In this document: positions 50,160 to 60,423 of the stretch, one piece after another
Position numbering within the stretch: position 1 is the first letter of the stretch
Layout of the letters: each line of letters begins with the position of its first letter
Assembly: GCA_905198155.1 (NCBI GenBank)
Contig: CAJKBQ010000017.1
Location: forward strand, 4,129-68,128
Direction: 5' to 3'
Origin: an uncultured Eubacteriales bacterium
GTDB taxonomy: Bacteria; Bacillota; Clostridia; Oscillospirales; Acutalibacteraceae
Length of the DNA: 64,000 bases
The notes under the pieces: generated by a model
Seen by the model: only the letters and a program-made list of their open reading frames with translations
Databases searched by the model: none
Told to the model about the DNA's origin: nothing
Made by a program: the position numbers and the translations under genes

Positions 50160-53156
50160 ATGATGGCACAATCAATTTTCCATAATCCGCCAGATTCCTG
50201 CCGTGGTACCGATTTTTGGATGCTCAATGATCGGTTGGATGACAACGAATTGGTGCGTCAATTGGAAGAAATGCACGCGCAGGGCGTCGCGTCCGTGATC
50301 GCGCGGACGTACATCGGGCTGAAATCCGACTATCCCGGCCCTGATTGGATGCAAAAAATGCACGTAGTGGTAGATTCTGCCAAGCGTTTGGGCATGACCA
50401 TCTTCATGCAGGCGGGCTACATGCCGGAAGCCGTGCTGGATCTGCCGCCCGAATACGTGCTGAAAATGGTGCGCGCATTCCCGGCAGGACAGGGCGAGGG
50501 CGAGCGCCTCTGCACGCACAGCGGTCTGGACTATTGCCTCATTTCGTCGCAAAATATTTTGGATATGCTCGACCCGGATGCATCAAAATTTTATGTTTTG
50601 CAAAGTTATGAGCGGATGTGGGCAGAGTTTCGCAGCGAATTCGGCAAAACGATTACATCCGTTTGGGTGGACGAACCGAGCTATGGCCGCGCAGATTTGC
50701 CGTGGACACACGGGCTGCCCGACGCATATCGCGCAATTTGGGGCGAAGAATTCCCAATTGACCGCGTCTATTTGCTGTTTGAGGACGGCGACGGCGCGGC
50801 GCGGCTGCGTTACCGCTATTGGCGCACGGTGCTGCACCTGATAACATCCAGCTATTTCCAATCTGTGCGCGACTGGTGCAACAAAAACGGCGTAATGTTC
50901 AGCGGCCACTTGATGGGCGAAGACACGATGGAGTTGCAAATGCGTACAACCTGTTTCACCATGCCGTGCTACAAGTATTTCGATCTGCCGGGCATTGACA
51001 ATTTGGAGGCCGCTTTGGACTGGCAACATGGGAAGATCAAGCCAAAAAAGGAGAAGGACTTTCATTGGCGGCACTACGGCGGCTACAACACGCCGATTCA
51101 GTGCGCGTCAGCGTGCCATCAAGTCGGAAAAACGCAAATACTGGCAGAAATGTATGGTGTTAGCACCGACAACCTGAATTTCCGCGATCAAAAAGCGATT
51201 TTCGACCACTTTGCCTCGCTTGGCATTAGCCACAGATCGGTGCATGGTCTGTTTTATTCGCTTCGAGGACGCGGCAAACGCGCCTATCCGCCGCATGTCC
51301 ACCACTATCAGCCGTATTGGCCGCAGTACCACCGCCTGACCGACACCATCGCGCGGGAAAGCGCCTTCCTTCGGCACGGCCTGCCGGTGCGTGACACGCT
51401 GGTGCTGCATCCCATGGATTCTGCATTTTGTAAATATCAGGCGACTAGTTCCATGCCTAATCGGAATGCGGAGCTGCAAATATACGACGCGGAATTCAAC
51501 GAAACGTTGCGCCAATTGGTTTCCATGCAGGAAAACTTTGAATTGGGCGACGAGGACTCCATCGCCTTGATGGGGCGCGCGGATGCATCCGGATTCACGA
51601 TCGGCCAAATGACCTACCGCACCGTGGTGTTGCCATGTTGCGACAACATTCGCGCCACAACCTGGACGCTTTTGCAACAATACATGGCGCTTGGCGGCCC
51701 GGTTGTTGTGCTTGGCCGCTATCCGACGATGATCGACGGGGAGCCGACGGACTTTGGCGACGGCTGGGCAGCCGCCAAATTTGCACCGGATCGTGGGGTG
51801 CTGGCCGAAGTTTTGGACGCGCAGCCCCATCGCTATCGCATTCATGGTGACGATGCGACGCATTTCCAGGTGTATTTGATGCAAGGCAGCGACACTGCGC
51901 ATTATTTTGTATTCAACGACGACTGTGCTGCGTCGCATTGTGGCACATTGGAAATTCCAGGACACGTTTCGGCAATGGCGTACCATCCCGAGGACGGCCA
52001 GATTGTGCCGTATGCAACGGAATTTTGCGGAGACGCTACGAAAATTCCTTTGGATTTGGACGCCGGATCAACCATTATGCTGGCAGTGACCGCCTCCGAG
52101 AAGCCGCATTCCGTGGCGGATGTCACCGAAACGACGCGTCCGCTGCCGCTGCATTGGACAGCTGCGCGCCACAGTCCGAACGTGCTGGTGTGCGAATTCT
52201 TCCGATTTGCGCGCGAAAATGAACCTTTGTCGGCCGGCACCTACCCCATTTTGGCCATTCAGGAAATTCTCTCTGCCGAAGATTACCACGGGAATTTGGT
52301 GCTTTCATACGAATTTGACACGCGAATTTCGCTTTACGGACTGCATCTCGCCACCGAATCGCCGGGCGATCAATCCTTCTTCCTCGATGGCGTACCCGTT
52401 GCGCACGACCCGGACGGCTGGTTCTGCGACAAAGCGTTTGAAACGATTCCGCTCCCAAATGTTGCGCCTGGCACGCATTGCATTGAAATCCGTCGGTGGT
52501 TTGAGCCGGTAAAAAAGGCAAAAATGGCCGTCACGTCACTGTTTGAAAACCTGCCGGGCGTCGAACTGGAACCGATGATGCTGTTGGGTGATTTTGCCGT
52601 CCGGTCGCTGCGAGAGCCGACGATTCCGGGCGTGGTGCGCATGAATTCTCATTTCTACCTGGATTCGGAAAGTTTGGACGGCGGACTGGAATGGACTTCC
52701 AACGGCTACCCCTTCTACACCGGCGTGTTGGACCTGACCGCGACCGTCGCATTGACCGCGTCGCAAGTGCAGGCCGCGCCCGCGCTCCGGACATCGGCTG
52801 TTTTCGCAGGATGCGCCGAAGTGCTGCTAGACGGCAAGGTGCAGGGCGCATTTACATGGGCACCATATTATGTTTTGTTGCGCGACGCACACGAGGGTGT
52901 CAACAAAATCACGATACGTCTGTACGGCACCATTCGCAACCTGATTGGTCCATGGCACCGCCCGCAAGGCGAAATCGGCGCGGCGTGGGGCGGATACAGT
53001 GCACCAAATTTGCCATGGCTTGGGCTTGACCAGTTTGACGGCACGACCGACCCGGCGTGGTACACGCACCGCGTGCCGGACCGCGCGGGGTGGACGGAAT
53101 CGTACTTGCTGCTGCCGTTGGGAATCTCGCCCATGGAACTTGTCTGGCGCACATAA
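50160..53156 (+). CDS. Large glycosidase, GH106-like, second paralogue
   Basis: A 998-residue protein related in layout to the one at 37440. The barrel domain starts FWMLNDRLDDNELVRQLEEMHAQGVASVIARTYIG, with candidate acid Glu172 in VWVDEPSYG and GHLMGEDTMELQ further on. A GATase-like middle region (VVLPCCDNIRATTWTLLQQYMALGGPVVVLGRYPT) and C-terminal jelly-roll domains follow. There is no signal peptide. GAAGGGA precedes the ATG. It is divergent from AraC 4. Third-position A/T is more frequent than in the 37 kb paralogue. GH106-like is a fold-level call; the substrate is unknown. Confidence 0.72.
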   Translation: MMAQSIFHNPPDSCRGTDFWMLNDRLDDNELVRQLEEMHAQGVASVIARTYIGLKSDYPGPDWMQKMHVVVDSAKRLGMTIFMQAGYMPEAVLDLPPEYVLKMVRAFPAGQGEGERLCTHSGLDYCLISSQNILDMLDPDASKFYVLQSYERMWAEFRSEFGKTITSVWVDEPSYGRADLPWTHGLPDAYRAIWGEEFPIDRVYLLFEDGDGAARLRYRYWRTVLHLITSSYFQSVRDWCNKNGVMFSGHLMGEDTMELQMRTTCFTMPCYKYFDLPGIDNLEAALDWQHGKIKPKKEKDFHWRHYGGYNTPIQCASACHQVGKTQILAEMYGVSTDNLNFRDQKAIFDHFASLGISHRSVHGLFYSLRGRGKRAYPPHVHHYQPYWPQYHRLTDTIARESAFLRHGLPVRDTLVLHPMDSAFCKYQATSSMPNRNAELQIYDAEFNETLRQLVSMQENFELGDEDSIALMGRADASGFTIGQMTYRTVVLPCCDNIRATTWTLLQQYMALGGPVVVLGRYPTMIDGEPTDFGDGWAAAKFAPDRGVLAEVLDAQPHRYRIHGDDATHFQVYLMQGSDTAHYFVFNDDCAASHCGTLEIPGHVSAMAYHPEDGQIVPYATEFCGDATKIPLDLDAGSTIMLAVTASEKPHSVADVTETTRPLPLHWTAARHSPNVLVCEFFRFARENEPLSAGTYPILAIQEILSAEDYHGNLVLSYEFDTRISLYGLHLATESPGDQSFFLDGVPVAHDPDGWFCDKAFETIPLPNVAPGTHCIEIRRWFEPVKKAKMAVTSLFENLPGVELEPMMLLGDFAVRSLREPTIPGVVRMNSHFYLDSESLDGGLEWTSNGYPFYTGVLDLTATVALTASQVQAAPALRTSAVFAGCAEVLLDGKVQGAFTWAPYYVLLRDAHEGVNKITIRLYGTIRNLIGPWHRPQGEIGAAWGGYSAPNLPWLGLDQFDGTTDPAWYTHRVPDRAGWTESYLLLPLGISPMELVWRT

Positions 53157-53201
53157 CAAATGCTCGTACAAATTCTGCAACATTATATGGATATATGCAT
53201 C

Positions 53202-53243
53202 AATCGCGGCGAACTGCATAACCGTTTGCCGCGATTTTGTTGC
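53202..53243 (+). terminator. Terminator of second GH106-like gene
   Basis: AATCGCGGC and GCCGCGATT pair (with inner GAAC/GTTT), followed by TTGTT. Lies 46 bp after the stop. Confidence 0.7.
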
Positions 53244-53306
53244 GTCATTGACTTCGTTTATTGCCCGACGCGCGCAGTGAATTTGCGCAAAAAATTGAAG
53301 ATTCGC

Positions 53307-53335
53307 TTGACAAGTTGGAGATTTGGGCGTATAAT
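53307..53335 (+). promoter_or_regulatory. Promoter of ROK regulator
   Basis: TTGACA at 53307-53312 and TATAAT at 53330-53335, spacer 17 bp: consensus. Confidence 0.88.
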
Positions 53336-53371
53336 AGTTTATAAAGTGGATGTAGAAAGTAAGGTGCCGCC

Positions 53372-54568
53372 ATGCCCGACCGTCGTTACACGCTGCAAGC
53401 GCAAGCGCGCCAGCAGCACATGAAGGATTTGCTGCTGCTTCTTGCATCGTCGCAGCCTTTGTCGCGCACGCAGTTGGCGCAGCGGACGGGGCTGAGCTTG
53501 ACGGCAGTCATCACGCTTACGGATGGGCTAATTTCCTATGGATGGGTGCGGGTCTGTGCTCGAACGCGTTTGGCCGGAACCGGACGTCCGCCGGAGTTGC
53601 TGGAATTGACGCCGGGCGGGGTATGTTTCGGCGCATTGTCGGCGCATCGAAGCGGATTGCGCGGGGCTGTCTACGATTTGAAGCTAAATCGACTGGCCGA
53701 ATTCCATTGTGCATATCCCGAATCTTGGGGATTGGCTCAACCGGAGCGCGCCATTCCGGAGATTGCGGCCGAACGGTTCGCCGATTGGGCGGCCGAATGC
53801 GCGGCGCAATTTCCCGCGGAGCTGCGCGCGCATATGCAGGCGATGGCGCTGTCCATGCCGGGTGCTTTGGACAGCGGTGGGAAAACGTTCCTATCCGTAC
53901 CGCTGCACGCGCGCTTTATCGGCGACCTGCCCGCCGCATTGTCGCAACGCCTTGGGCTGCCGGTACCGTTCGGAAACGGGTCGGATTTTTGTGCATATGC
54001 GGAATTGCCGTTATATTCTGACGAAAAACCCAACTTTCTCTACGTCAGCCTGCACCACGGCGTCGGCGCTGGGGTCATTTGCAATGGCAACGTTTTGCAG
54101 CTTGGTTGCGGACATTCCACAGAGCTGGGGCATATGACCATTGACTACCGCGGACGGCCGTGTCCGTGCGGCGGGCGGGGATGCCTGGAACGCTATGTGG
54201 GGTTCGATGCGATATGCGACGCGATGCGGGCATGCACCGGGACGCAGCAATCTGTTGCAGAAATCGCCAAACGGTTTCGAAATCATGACCCTGCCGCAGT
54301 CGCTGTGATGTCAGATGTCGCAGAAAAGTTGACATTTGGGCTGGCAAACCTGATGTCAGTGTTCCGGATGGATCAAATCATCCTGGGCGGCGGTATTCCG
54401 CAATTCGGCGCGGAATTCCTCGAAATGCTGCGCAACAAATGGGCGCAATGCCCCATTCGCGGTACGCTGCGCCCGGTGCAAATCCGATACTCAATGCTCG
54501 ACGCGTACGGCGACTTGCTCGGCGCGGCGCGCTACACAATGGAGCAATTGTGGAAAAAAACGACGTAA
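53372..54568 (+). CDS. ROK-family transcriptional regulator (NagC/XylR type)
   Basis: A 398-residue repressor. The N-terminal winged HTH (LSRTQLAQRTGLSLTAVITLTDGLI) is followed by the sugar-kinase-like ROK domain with SLHHGVGAGVICNG, STELGHMTIDY and the zinc site PCPCGGRGCLERY. ROK regulators release DNA on binding a sugar or amino-sugar phosphate. It lies 87 bp before nagB and could control it as NagC does. AAGGTG precedes the ATG. Confidence 0.92.
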   Translation: MPDRRYTLQAQARQQHMKDLLLLLASSQPLSRTQLAQRTGLSLTAVITLTDGLISYGWVRVCARTRLAGTGRPPELLELTPGGVCFGALSAHRSGLRGAVYDLKLNRLAEFHCAYPESWGLAQPERAIPEIAAERFADWAAECAAQFPAELRAHMQAMALSMPGALDSGGKTFLSVPLHARFIGDLPAALSQRLGLPVPFGNGSDFCAYAELPLYSDEKPNFLYVSLHHGVGAGVICNGNVLQLGCGHSTELGHMTIDYRGRPCPCGGRGCLERYVGFDAICDAMRACTGTQQSVAEIAKRFRNHDPAAVAVMSDVAEKLTFGLANLMSVFRMDQIILGGGIPQFGAEFLEMLRNKWAQCPIRGTLRPVQIRYSMLDAYGDLLGAARYTMEQLWKKTT

Positions 54569-54655
54569 ATCTGCCGCTTTTCGGAGCGGCCTTTTGCGGC
54601 GGAGTTTCTACACTGCATTTATAAACAATATTGCTGAAACGGAGTGACAAAAATC

Positions 54656-55396
54656 ATGTTGAAAATCATGATGGCAAACGATTACAACGACATGAGCCGC
54701 AAAGCGGCGAACTTGCTGTCGGCGCAGATCATTATGAAACCGGACTGCGTGCTGGGACTGGCGACCGGATCCAGCCCGGTGGGCACTTACCGGCAGTTGA
54801 TTGAGTGGTACAAAAAGGGAGATCTGGACTTTGCGGCGGTGCGTACCGTGAATTTGGACGAGTATAAAGGACTGCCGCGCACCGACCCGCATAGTTACTA
54901 CGCATTCATGCGCGAAAATTTGTTCAATTCGGTGAATATTCGGTCGGAAAATACGCATATTCCAAACGGAATGGAACCGGACAGCGACAAAGCGTGCCGC
55001 GACTACAACAACATCCTGCAACAGCTGGGCGGCGTGGATATGCAGCTGCTCGGGCTGGGACATAATGGGCACATCGGGTTCAACGAGCCGGGCGAGGCGT
55101 TCGAGAAAGATACCCACGATGTGCGCCTGACCGAAAGCACCATCCAGGCGAACGCGCGCTTTTTTGACGCACCTGACGCTGTACCGACGCACGCCTACAC
55201 CATGGGCATCCGGTCGATCATGCAGGCACGGCGAATTGTGGTGGTCGTGAGCGGCGCGGACAAGGCGGCGATCGTGCGGCAGGCGTTCTTTGGGCCGGTA
55301 ACGCCGGAGGTGCCGGCGTCCATCCTCCAAATGCATAACCATGTGACGCTGGTGGCTGACCGGGCGGCGCTGTCGGCGTCGATGGATCGGCTGTAA
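54656..55396 (+). CDS. nagB: Glucosamine-6-phosphate deaminase
   Basis: A 246-residue enzyme converting glucosamine-6-phosphate to fructose-6-phosphate and ammonia. Family motifs are LGLATGSSPVGTY (phosphate loop), NLDEYKGL with the catalytic Asp, GLGHNGHIGFNEPG, and the lid ENTHIPNG. The ATG at 54656 gives the normal NagB opening; GGAG is 11 bases upstream, slightly far. No nagA is next to it. It probably joins amino-sugar breakdown with the ROK regulator upstream. Confidence 0.96.
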   Translation: MLKIMMANDYNDMSRKAANLLSAQIIMKPDCVLGLATGSSPVGTYRQLIEWYKKGDLDFAAVRTVNLDEYKGLPRTDPHSYYAFMRENLFNSVNIRSENTHIPNGMEPDSDKACRDYNNILQQLGGVDMQLLGLGHNGHIGFNEPGEAFEKDTHDVRLTESTIQANARFFDAPDAVPTHAYTMGIRSIMQARRIVVVVSGADKAAIVRQAFFGPVTPEVPASILQMHNHVTLVADRAALSASMDRL

Positions 55397-55470
55397 CCTC
55401 CCCGCGCGCGCAGCCGGTGCAGATGCAATCGCGAAGCCGAAATTTGAATTTTTTTATTACATTTGATAGA

Positions 55471-55505
55471 AAAATCCCGCAGGCACCAGGTCTGCGGGAT
55501 TTTCT
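55471..55505. terminator. Bidirectional terminator between nagB and the surface-fibre operon
   Basis: AAAATCCCGCAG and CTGCGGGATTTT form a 12 bp stem with a 9 nt loop; T runs on both strands serve both convergent units. Confidence 0.85.
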
Positions 55506-55531
55506 GGATTCGTTCTCCCCGAAAGGAAGGT

Positions 55532-56194
55532 TTACGCGCGGGCGTCCGACTGCTTTTTGCGCTTGCGCAGCACGACCAGCAGCACGATGACCGCGGCGGA
55601 ACCGGCCAGCAGGCCGACATACAGCGCGGTGTGCGCCGTGCCGCCGGTTGCCGGAGGTTTGGGGTCGGACGGTTCAATGGGCAATTCTTCCACTTTGAAC
55701 TGCCAATCGAGGTACCCGACCGCATCCTGAAACTCGTTGGAAAGCGTCAGCGGGACGTTCAGCGTGAGATCCAAGTCCAGATTCGCGCCCGAATAGAACG
55801 TACCCAGGTACACCCAGTCGGTGAGCTGCGCCGTTTGATCGGCAGGCGCGTGGAAGAGCGTGGTGTTGTCTTTCGTCTGGACGGTAAGGTTCAGTTGCGA
55901 AAGAAACGCTTCGGAGCCTTCGTGCGCGCCGGTCGCGCGCATATACAACTTAATTTTGACATTATTGCGGACACTGTTGGTGATATGCACCTGCTGCGTC
56001 AGCGTATCGCCGGGGAGCACGCCCTTGAAATCGGAGAACAAATCCGTCGGCGAATACTTGGAGCCGGGCGCAAAGACGAACTTCTGCGACGAGCCTTCGT
56101 AGGTGACGGTGCCGTCCGCGTAGGCCGGAGCGGCCATCGCGGCGATCATGAGCAGCGCCATCAGGAGGGCAAATACGGTTTTGCACTTTTTCAT
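55532..56194 (-). CDS. Secreted protein with sortase-like C-terminal anchor, 220 aa
   Basis: A Sec signal peptide (KTVFALLMALLMIAAMAAPAYA) precedes a beta-sandwich like TasA/pilin subunits (GVLPGDTLTQQVHITNS, NVKIKLYMRATGA). The C-terminus is PPATGGTAHTALYVGLLAGSAAVIVLLVVLRKRKK, that is, a PATGG motif, hydrophobic span and basic tail as used by sortases. The ATG at 56194 has GGAGG 7 bases upstream. It is last in the SipW operon and likely links the fibre to the wall. No sortase gene is in the window. Confidence 0.82.
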   Translation of the reverse strand: MKKCKTVFALLMALLMIAAMAAPAYADGTVTYEGSSQKFVFAPGSKYSPTDLFSDFKGVLPGDTLTQQVHITNSVRNNVKIKLYMRATGAHEGSEAFLSQLNLTVQTKDNTTLFHAPADQTAQLTDWVYLGTFYSGANLDLDLTLNVPLTLSNEFQDAVGYLDWQFKVEELPIEPSDPKPPATGGTAHTALYVGLLAGSAAVIVLLVVLRKRKKQSDARA

Positions 56195-56206
56195 ATTCAC
56201 GCCTCC

Positions 56207-56797
56207 TTATTTCGTCAGCTGGCCGTTGGCATCAACGGTCATGCCCCATGCTTCTTTGACCGCGCCGTCCGGGGTGGACTGGATGCCCGACGCGATGATC
56301 TCCACGGAGAGGTCATAGCCGTCCGGCGGAGTTCCGATTTTTTTGCACTCCGCGATCAGCACCGGAGTGGAACCACCATTGGGCGCAACGGATTTTGTGC
56401 AATAGTAGAACCCGTCGGTGCCGAGGAACCAATCCGTTTCATTCAGCGTCATGGTGTAGTCCTTATCCTCACCCAGCACCGGTTTTGTCGCGGAAACGTT
56501 GCCGTTTGTGTCTTTCCACGTCACCACAATTTGGGCGCGGATGAACGCATCGGTATTGCCGGTGTTTTTGACCTTCACGTCTGTTTTGACACCGTTTTCA
56601 ATTTTTTCATCAATATCAATCGTGACGTTCGCCGGATTGAAAATATTGGTGATCGGTTCTGTCGATGTTGCAATAAACGCGACGGTCGAACCGACGGCAA
56701 TTGCTGCAATCAGCACCAGAGAGACAAGCAGCAACGATACTTTTTTCTTCGGCAGCGGGCGATTTTCGCTGGCTGCGAGGTGTTTTTTTCTGTACAT
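56207..56797 (-). CDS. SipW-dependent TasA/camelysin-like protein A, 196 aa
   Basis: The N-terminus has a charged extension, then VSLLLVSLVLIAAIAVGSTVAFIA, a TasA-type signal peptide cleaved by SipW. The mature part starts with NIFNPANVTIDIDEKI and shows the DVKVKNTGNTDAFIRAQIVVTW segment typical of TasA/CalY-like beta-sandwiches, ending EIIASGIQSTPDGAVKEAWG. It lies 17 bp after the vWA gene. It probably assembles as a minor fibre subunit; its number and place in the fibre are not known. Confidence 0.82.
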   Translation of the reverse strand: MYRKKHLAASENRPLPKKKVSLLLVSLVLIAAIAVGSTVAFIATSTEPITNIFNPANVTIDIDEKIENGVKTDVKVKNTGNTDAFIRAQIVVTWKDTNGNVSATKPVLGEDKDYTMTLNETDWFLGTDGFYYCTKSVAPNGGSTPVLIAECKKIGTPPDGYDLSVEIIASGIQSTPDGAVKEAWGMTVDANGQLTK

Positions 56798-56814
56798 TTG
56801 GCTTGCCTCCTCTC

Positions 56815-59637
56815 TTATTCACTCAGCGGCTGTCCGTTTTTCAGGATTCGGTTGCCGCTCCAGCGGTTTTCGCAGGATGTTTCGCCGGAAAGCCAGGTGT
56901 GCTTGTCGAGTTTGTTCTCAAATTTGACCGTTACAACACCATCGACACCGGAATTCAGGTCAACCGCTCTGTCATTCGTGCCTGTCAATGCGTACCGCCA
57001 CGACCACGCGGTGTCCTCGGTGACGGTGTAGCTGCCGACGGGCAGACCTTTGATGGTCACGCTGCCGGTTTTGTCCGCGCCGACCTGAACGGTGACGTCC
57101 ATATAGTCCGCGTTGTCTTTCTTGATGTGGAACAGGAACGTCTGGTTCGGCTCGACTGCATCGACCGTTTTGGTGATCGTGAGGTTGAAGGATTTGACGT
57201 GGACGATGAACTGATGGGTATCTTTGTAATCATCCCACTTGCAGTTTGCGAAGGTGCAATCTTCATGGTGGAACGTCACATATCGGGTTACATCTTCAGT
57301 TGCATCGCCTGTGGTCGGCATAGTGACGGTCACTTTCACCGGCGTATCCGTGGTGAACGCGCCCTCGACCGGATTGTAGGTGAACGTCAGCGTCGGAGCA
57401 ACACCATTGTTAACGATGTGGCCATTCTGATCTCTTACCTCTTGTTCCGTCGTGCCGTCGGTCAGTTTCCACACGGTTCCCGCATAGTTATTTGTGTTAT
57501 ACGCCGGAGCTGTCGTTCCAAGCGCGATCTCGCTGTCCCTAAAGGTGACGTGCGGGAGGAAAACCTTGATGTCGCGGGTTTCTGAGTGTGACTGTTCCGT
57601 TGCAGAACCCGTTGTTTTCGGACTGACCGTAACTTTCATCGTGAATGTCGTATCCGCATACAGACCCGAAAGTCCGCTGTCCGGAATCTTGTTCCCGTTC
57701 GCGTCTGTCAGCTCTGTACTGATATCCACGTATTCATGCTGCCAATCTTCCAAACCGTAGTCCGCTTTCGACAAGTCGATCTCGACACCGTTGCACTTGA
57801 CCTTCGTGTTGAATTTCATGTCGCCTTGCGTCACGGTATTGCCCGCGTACGCGCCGAGGAAGGTGTAGTTGGTGGTGACGTCAAAGGTGATATTGTCAAT
57901 TTTGACATCTGTTTTCGGTACAGGGAACGTTTTTTCCGGTTCGGTGGCGTTGGCATCTTTATAGACACCGGAGTTTTCGCCATTGGTCACAACATTGTTT
58001 CCGCCGAGGAACCTTTCTTTGGGCGTGATGACGAACTCGATAATCAGTTTGTGACCGTCGTATCTGGTGCCTTCCGCATCCGTACGCGGTCCGCACCATT
58101 CATCCTTAAAGTTAAACCCGGTAACGGATACCATATTATTCGCTTGGTCGATGGTTGCTTTGACGCCATTGGGCGCAGCAGTTTCCGCGCCAAATGTACG
58201 CGTTCCGTCCGGATTCACCCCGTTGCAGGGCGCAGCTTTCAGCGTCACGTCGCTTGCGTTCGCCGGGAGGTCAAAGTATGGGGTCACAATGTCCTTGATA
58301 ACCGAAGTTTCGGTCAATTCCGTCGTTGTGCCGCCGACTTCCTGGCTGATCTGCGTGAAGATGTTCATCACGTCGCTTGCGTTCGCCGCAGAAAGGAAGT
58401 AGGATTTGCCGCCTTCCGGATAGGTCGCCGCGCCGGTATCCGTCATGCTTTCAGCGGTCTTGTAGTTGGAAGACACCAAATGCATATACTTGTTGGTATC
58501 AAGCACGCCATTCCACGAAGTCACCGGCGTACCGTTTGCACCAGAGAAAACGCCGATTGTGTACACGGTTGCGCCCGAATTCTTGATGGACTTGCTGGCT
58601 TTGATTGCATCATTCGCCACATCCGAGTCAAAACCACTCTGATGATTGGGTTCACCGTCCGTGAACATAATCACGACTTTTTTCCGACCATTATCCTTCG
58701 CCCCATTGACTATGGTCTGCGCGTGCTGCATACCGTAGTCCGCAGCCGTTGCGCCGGCAGGACGCAGCGCGTTAACCGCACTTTTCAGCGTACTCGCCCC
58801 GGTACCAACTGCGGTCAGGTTGCTTACAATCTGGGAGTAGTTGTAGGTATATCTGCCTTCGCGATACATATCGTCGCCAACAGAATTGTTCTTTTTCCCG
58901 GAAAACTTCACAATCGCAATGCTGCTATCGGGGGACTTGGTACTCACGTTGTCGATAAAGCTGTTGACCGCAGATTTCAGGGCGTCGATCCGCTTCGGAC
59001 TATTGGTATCTTTCACATAGAACTGCGTGTGCGCAGTGTTGGTATCATCCGTCCCGGTTTTGGGCGTCAACCGAGTTCCGCCATGACCATCAAATCCCCC
59101 ATGCGATTGCGTGTACCAACCACCGCTACAATAAGAAGGCCATCCAGAGCCATCACAATGATACACCCGTTTATACTGCCCATTACTATTGTAATAGTAG
59201 GTGCCGTTGTTACTAATGGAATAAACTTCCGTATACGATTCCAGCGGATCATCCATCGACCCCGACACATCCAGCACCAGCACAATATCCACCGGTTCTG
59301 TCGAAACCGTCGTGGTGGACGAGCCGGTCGAAAAGACTTCGAGCCGGATGGTCGTTTTGCCGCCAACCGTCGTGGCTGTTTTGTTCAGGATCAAATCGCC
59401 TTCGGTGTTGGTGACCGCGTCATTGACCTGTGCGGCGGCTTTCAGCGCACGGCGCGCAATTGGCGACGCAGCGGCTTCCTTCACGAGCGGCGCAACGCGG
59501 GTGAACGAGACGGCCTACACCGGCTCATCCGCCGTGCTTTCCGTTTCCCCCGTTGTCTCCGCCACCGCAATCCCCGGCGTCCCCATCGCGAACACCATCA
59601 AAAGGCAGAGGAATATTGCCAACAATTTCTTTTTCAT
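56815..59637 (-). CDS. vWA-domain surface adhesin, split by an in-frame TAG after its signal peptide
   Basis: From the ATG at 59637 the frame encodes a signal peptide (KKKLLAIFLCLLMVFAMGT, then VAE) and 40 codons, then a TAG at 59515-59517. The same frame continues without further stops for 900 codons. The main part, open from a GTG at 59484, has a von Willebrand A domain with MIDAS DVSGS and VIMFTDGEPN, then Ig-like repeats, and a Cna-B-like domain (LTITKTV, GLPVGSYTVTED, VKFENKLDK). No sortase motif is present. As written, the large part lacks a signal peptide. The TAG may be a real lesion, a read-through site or a base error. Confidence 0.8.
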
Positions 59638-59659
59638 GACTTAATATTCCGCTCCTTTC

Positions 59660-60226
59660 TCACTTTTCGGGCCAGCCGGCCGCGTCCAGGGCAGAATCGC
59701 CGTTGTGCGCAGCTTGGGTGGCGTAGGCGTGGATGCGCACCGTGGCGGTGCTTTCCTGATACAGGTTATCCATTTCGGGCGCGAACGTGACCGCCGTGAA
59801 CAGCGGCGCCGAGGTTTCGCCGGGTTTCAGCGCGTCGGCGTAGTAGTAGAACCCGTCGCGCGCGACCCATTTTTCGGTATCGATATCCATCGTAACCAGC
59901 CCCAGGTCGATCTCGCCCTGCTTGCCGTCCGCCAATTGGATGGCGGTTTCGACCGCAACGCGGACATAGGCCGCGGATTCGCCCGTATTTTCAATTTGAA
60001 CGATTTTGGAAACCGACTGCCCCGGCATCACACCCACCGGATCCGCAAACGGAACCGGATCGCCGCCGCCGGCAGGAATTGCAGTTTCCTTCAGCGCGAT
60101 ATGCAGGTTGCCCGCCGTGATCACGTTGGTTGCGGTGCCCTCGGCGGTGAAATATGCCGCCGACCCGTACGCCAACACGCTCAGGCAGATCACCAGCAGC
60201 GCGCAGATGAAGATTTTTTTCTTCAT
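59660..60226 (-). CDS. SipW-dependent TasA/CalY-like protein B, 188 aa
   Basis: Begins KKKIFICALLVICLSVLAYGSAAYFTAEGTATNVITAGNLHIAL, the camelysin-type signal and mature start in which a Tyr-Phe-Thr/Ser motif follows the cleavage site. The core reads VMPGQSVSKIVQIENTGESAAYVRVAVE. The start at 60226 has GGAAGG 6 bases upstream. It lies 22 bp before the vWA gene. An untranslated 197 bp with hairpins separates it from the preceding gene. Probable fibre subunit. Confidence 0.85.
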   Translation of the reverse strand: MKKKIFICALLVICLSVLAYGSAAYFTAEGTATNVITAGNLHIALKETAIPAGGGDPVPFADPVGVMPGQSVSKIVQIENTGESAAYVRVAVETAIQLADGKQGEIDLGLVTMDIDTEKWVARDGFYYYADALKPGETSAPLFTAVTFAPEMDNLYQESTATVRIHAYATQAAHNGDSALDAAGWPEK

Positions 60227-60423
60227 GGCTTTCCTTCCTTTCGTTATGAATCGGCAGAGAGCCAAACCATATTATTACTGTTTTTGACACCAAAATCCCG
60301 CGAGCCACCGGGTGCGCAGCGGGGCTGCGCGCCCGGCCTGCGGGTTTGCTTTGGTGCTAAAATCCCGTTTTGCGGGGAGCGGAGGGGTGTTGGGTCTCCG
60401 CTCCGGCAGGGAGTGTTGTGTAA

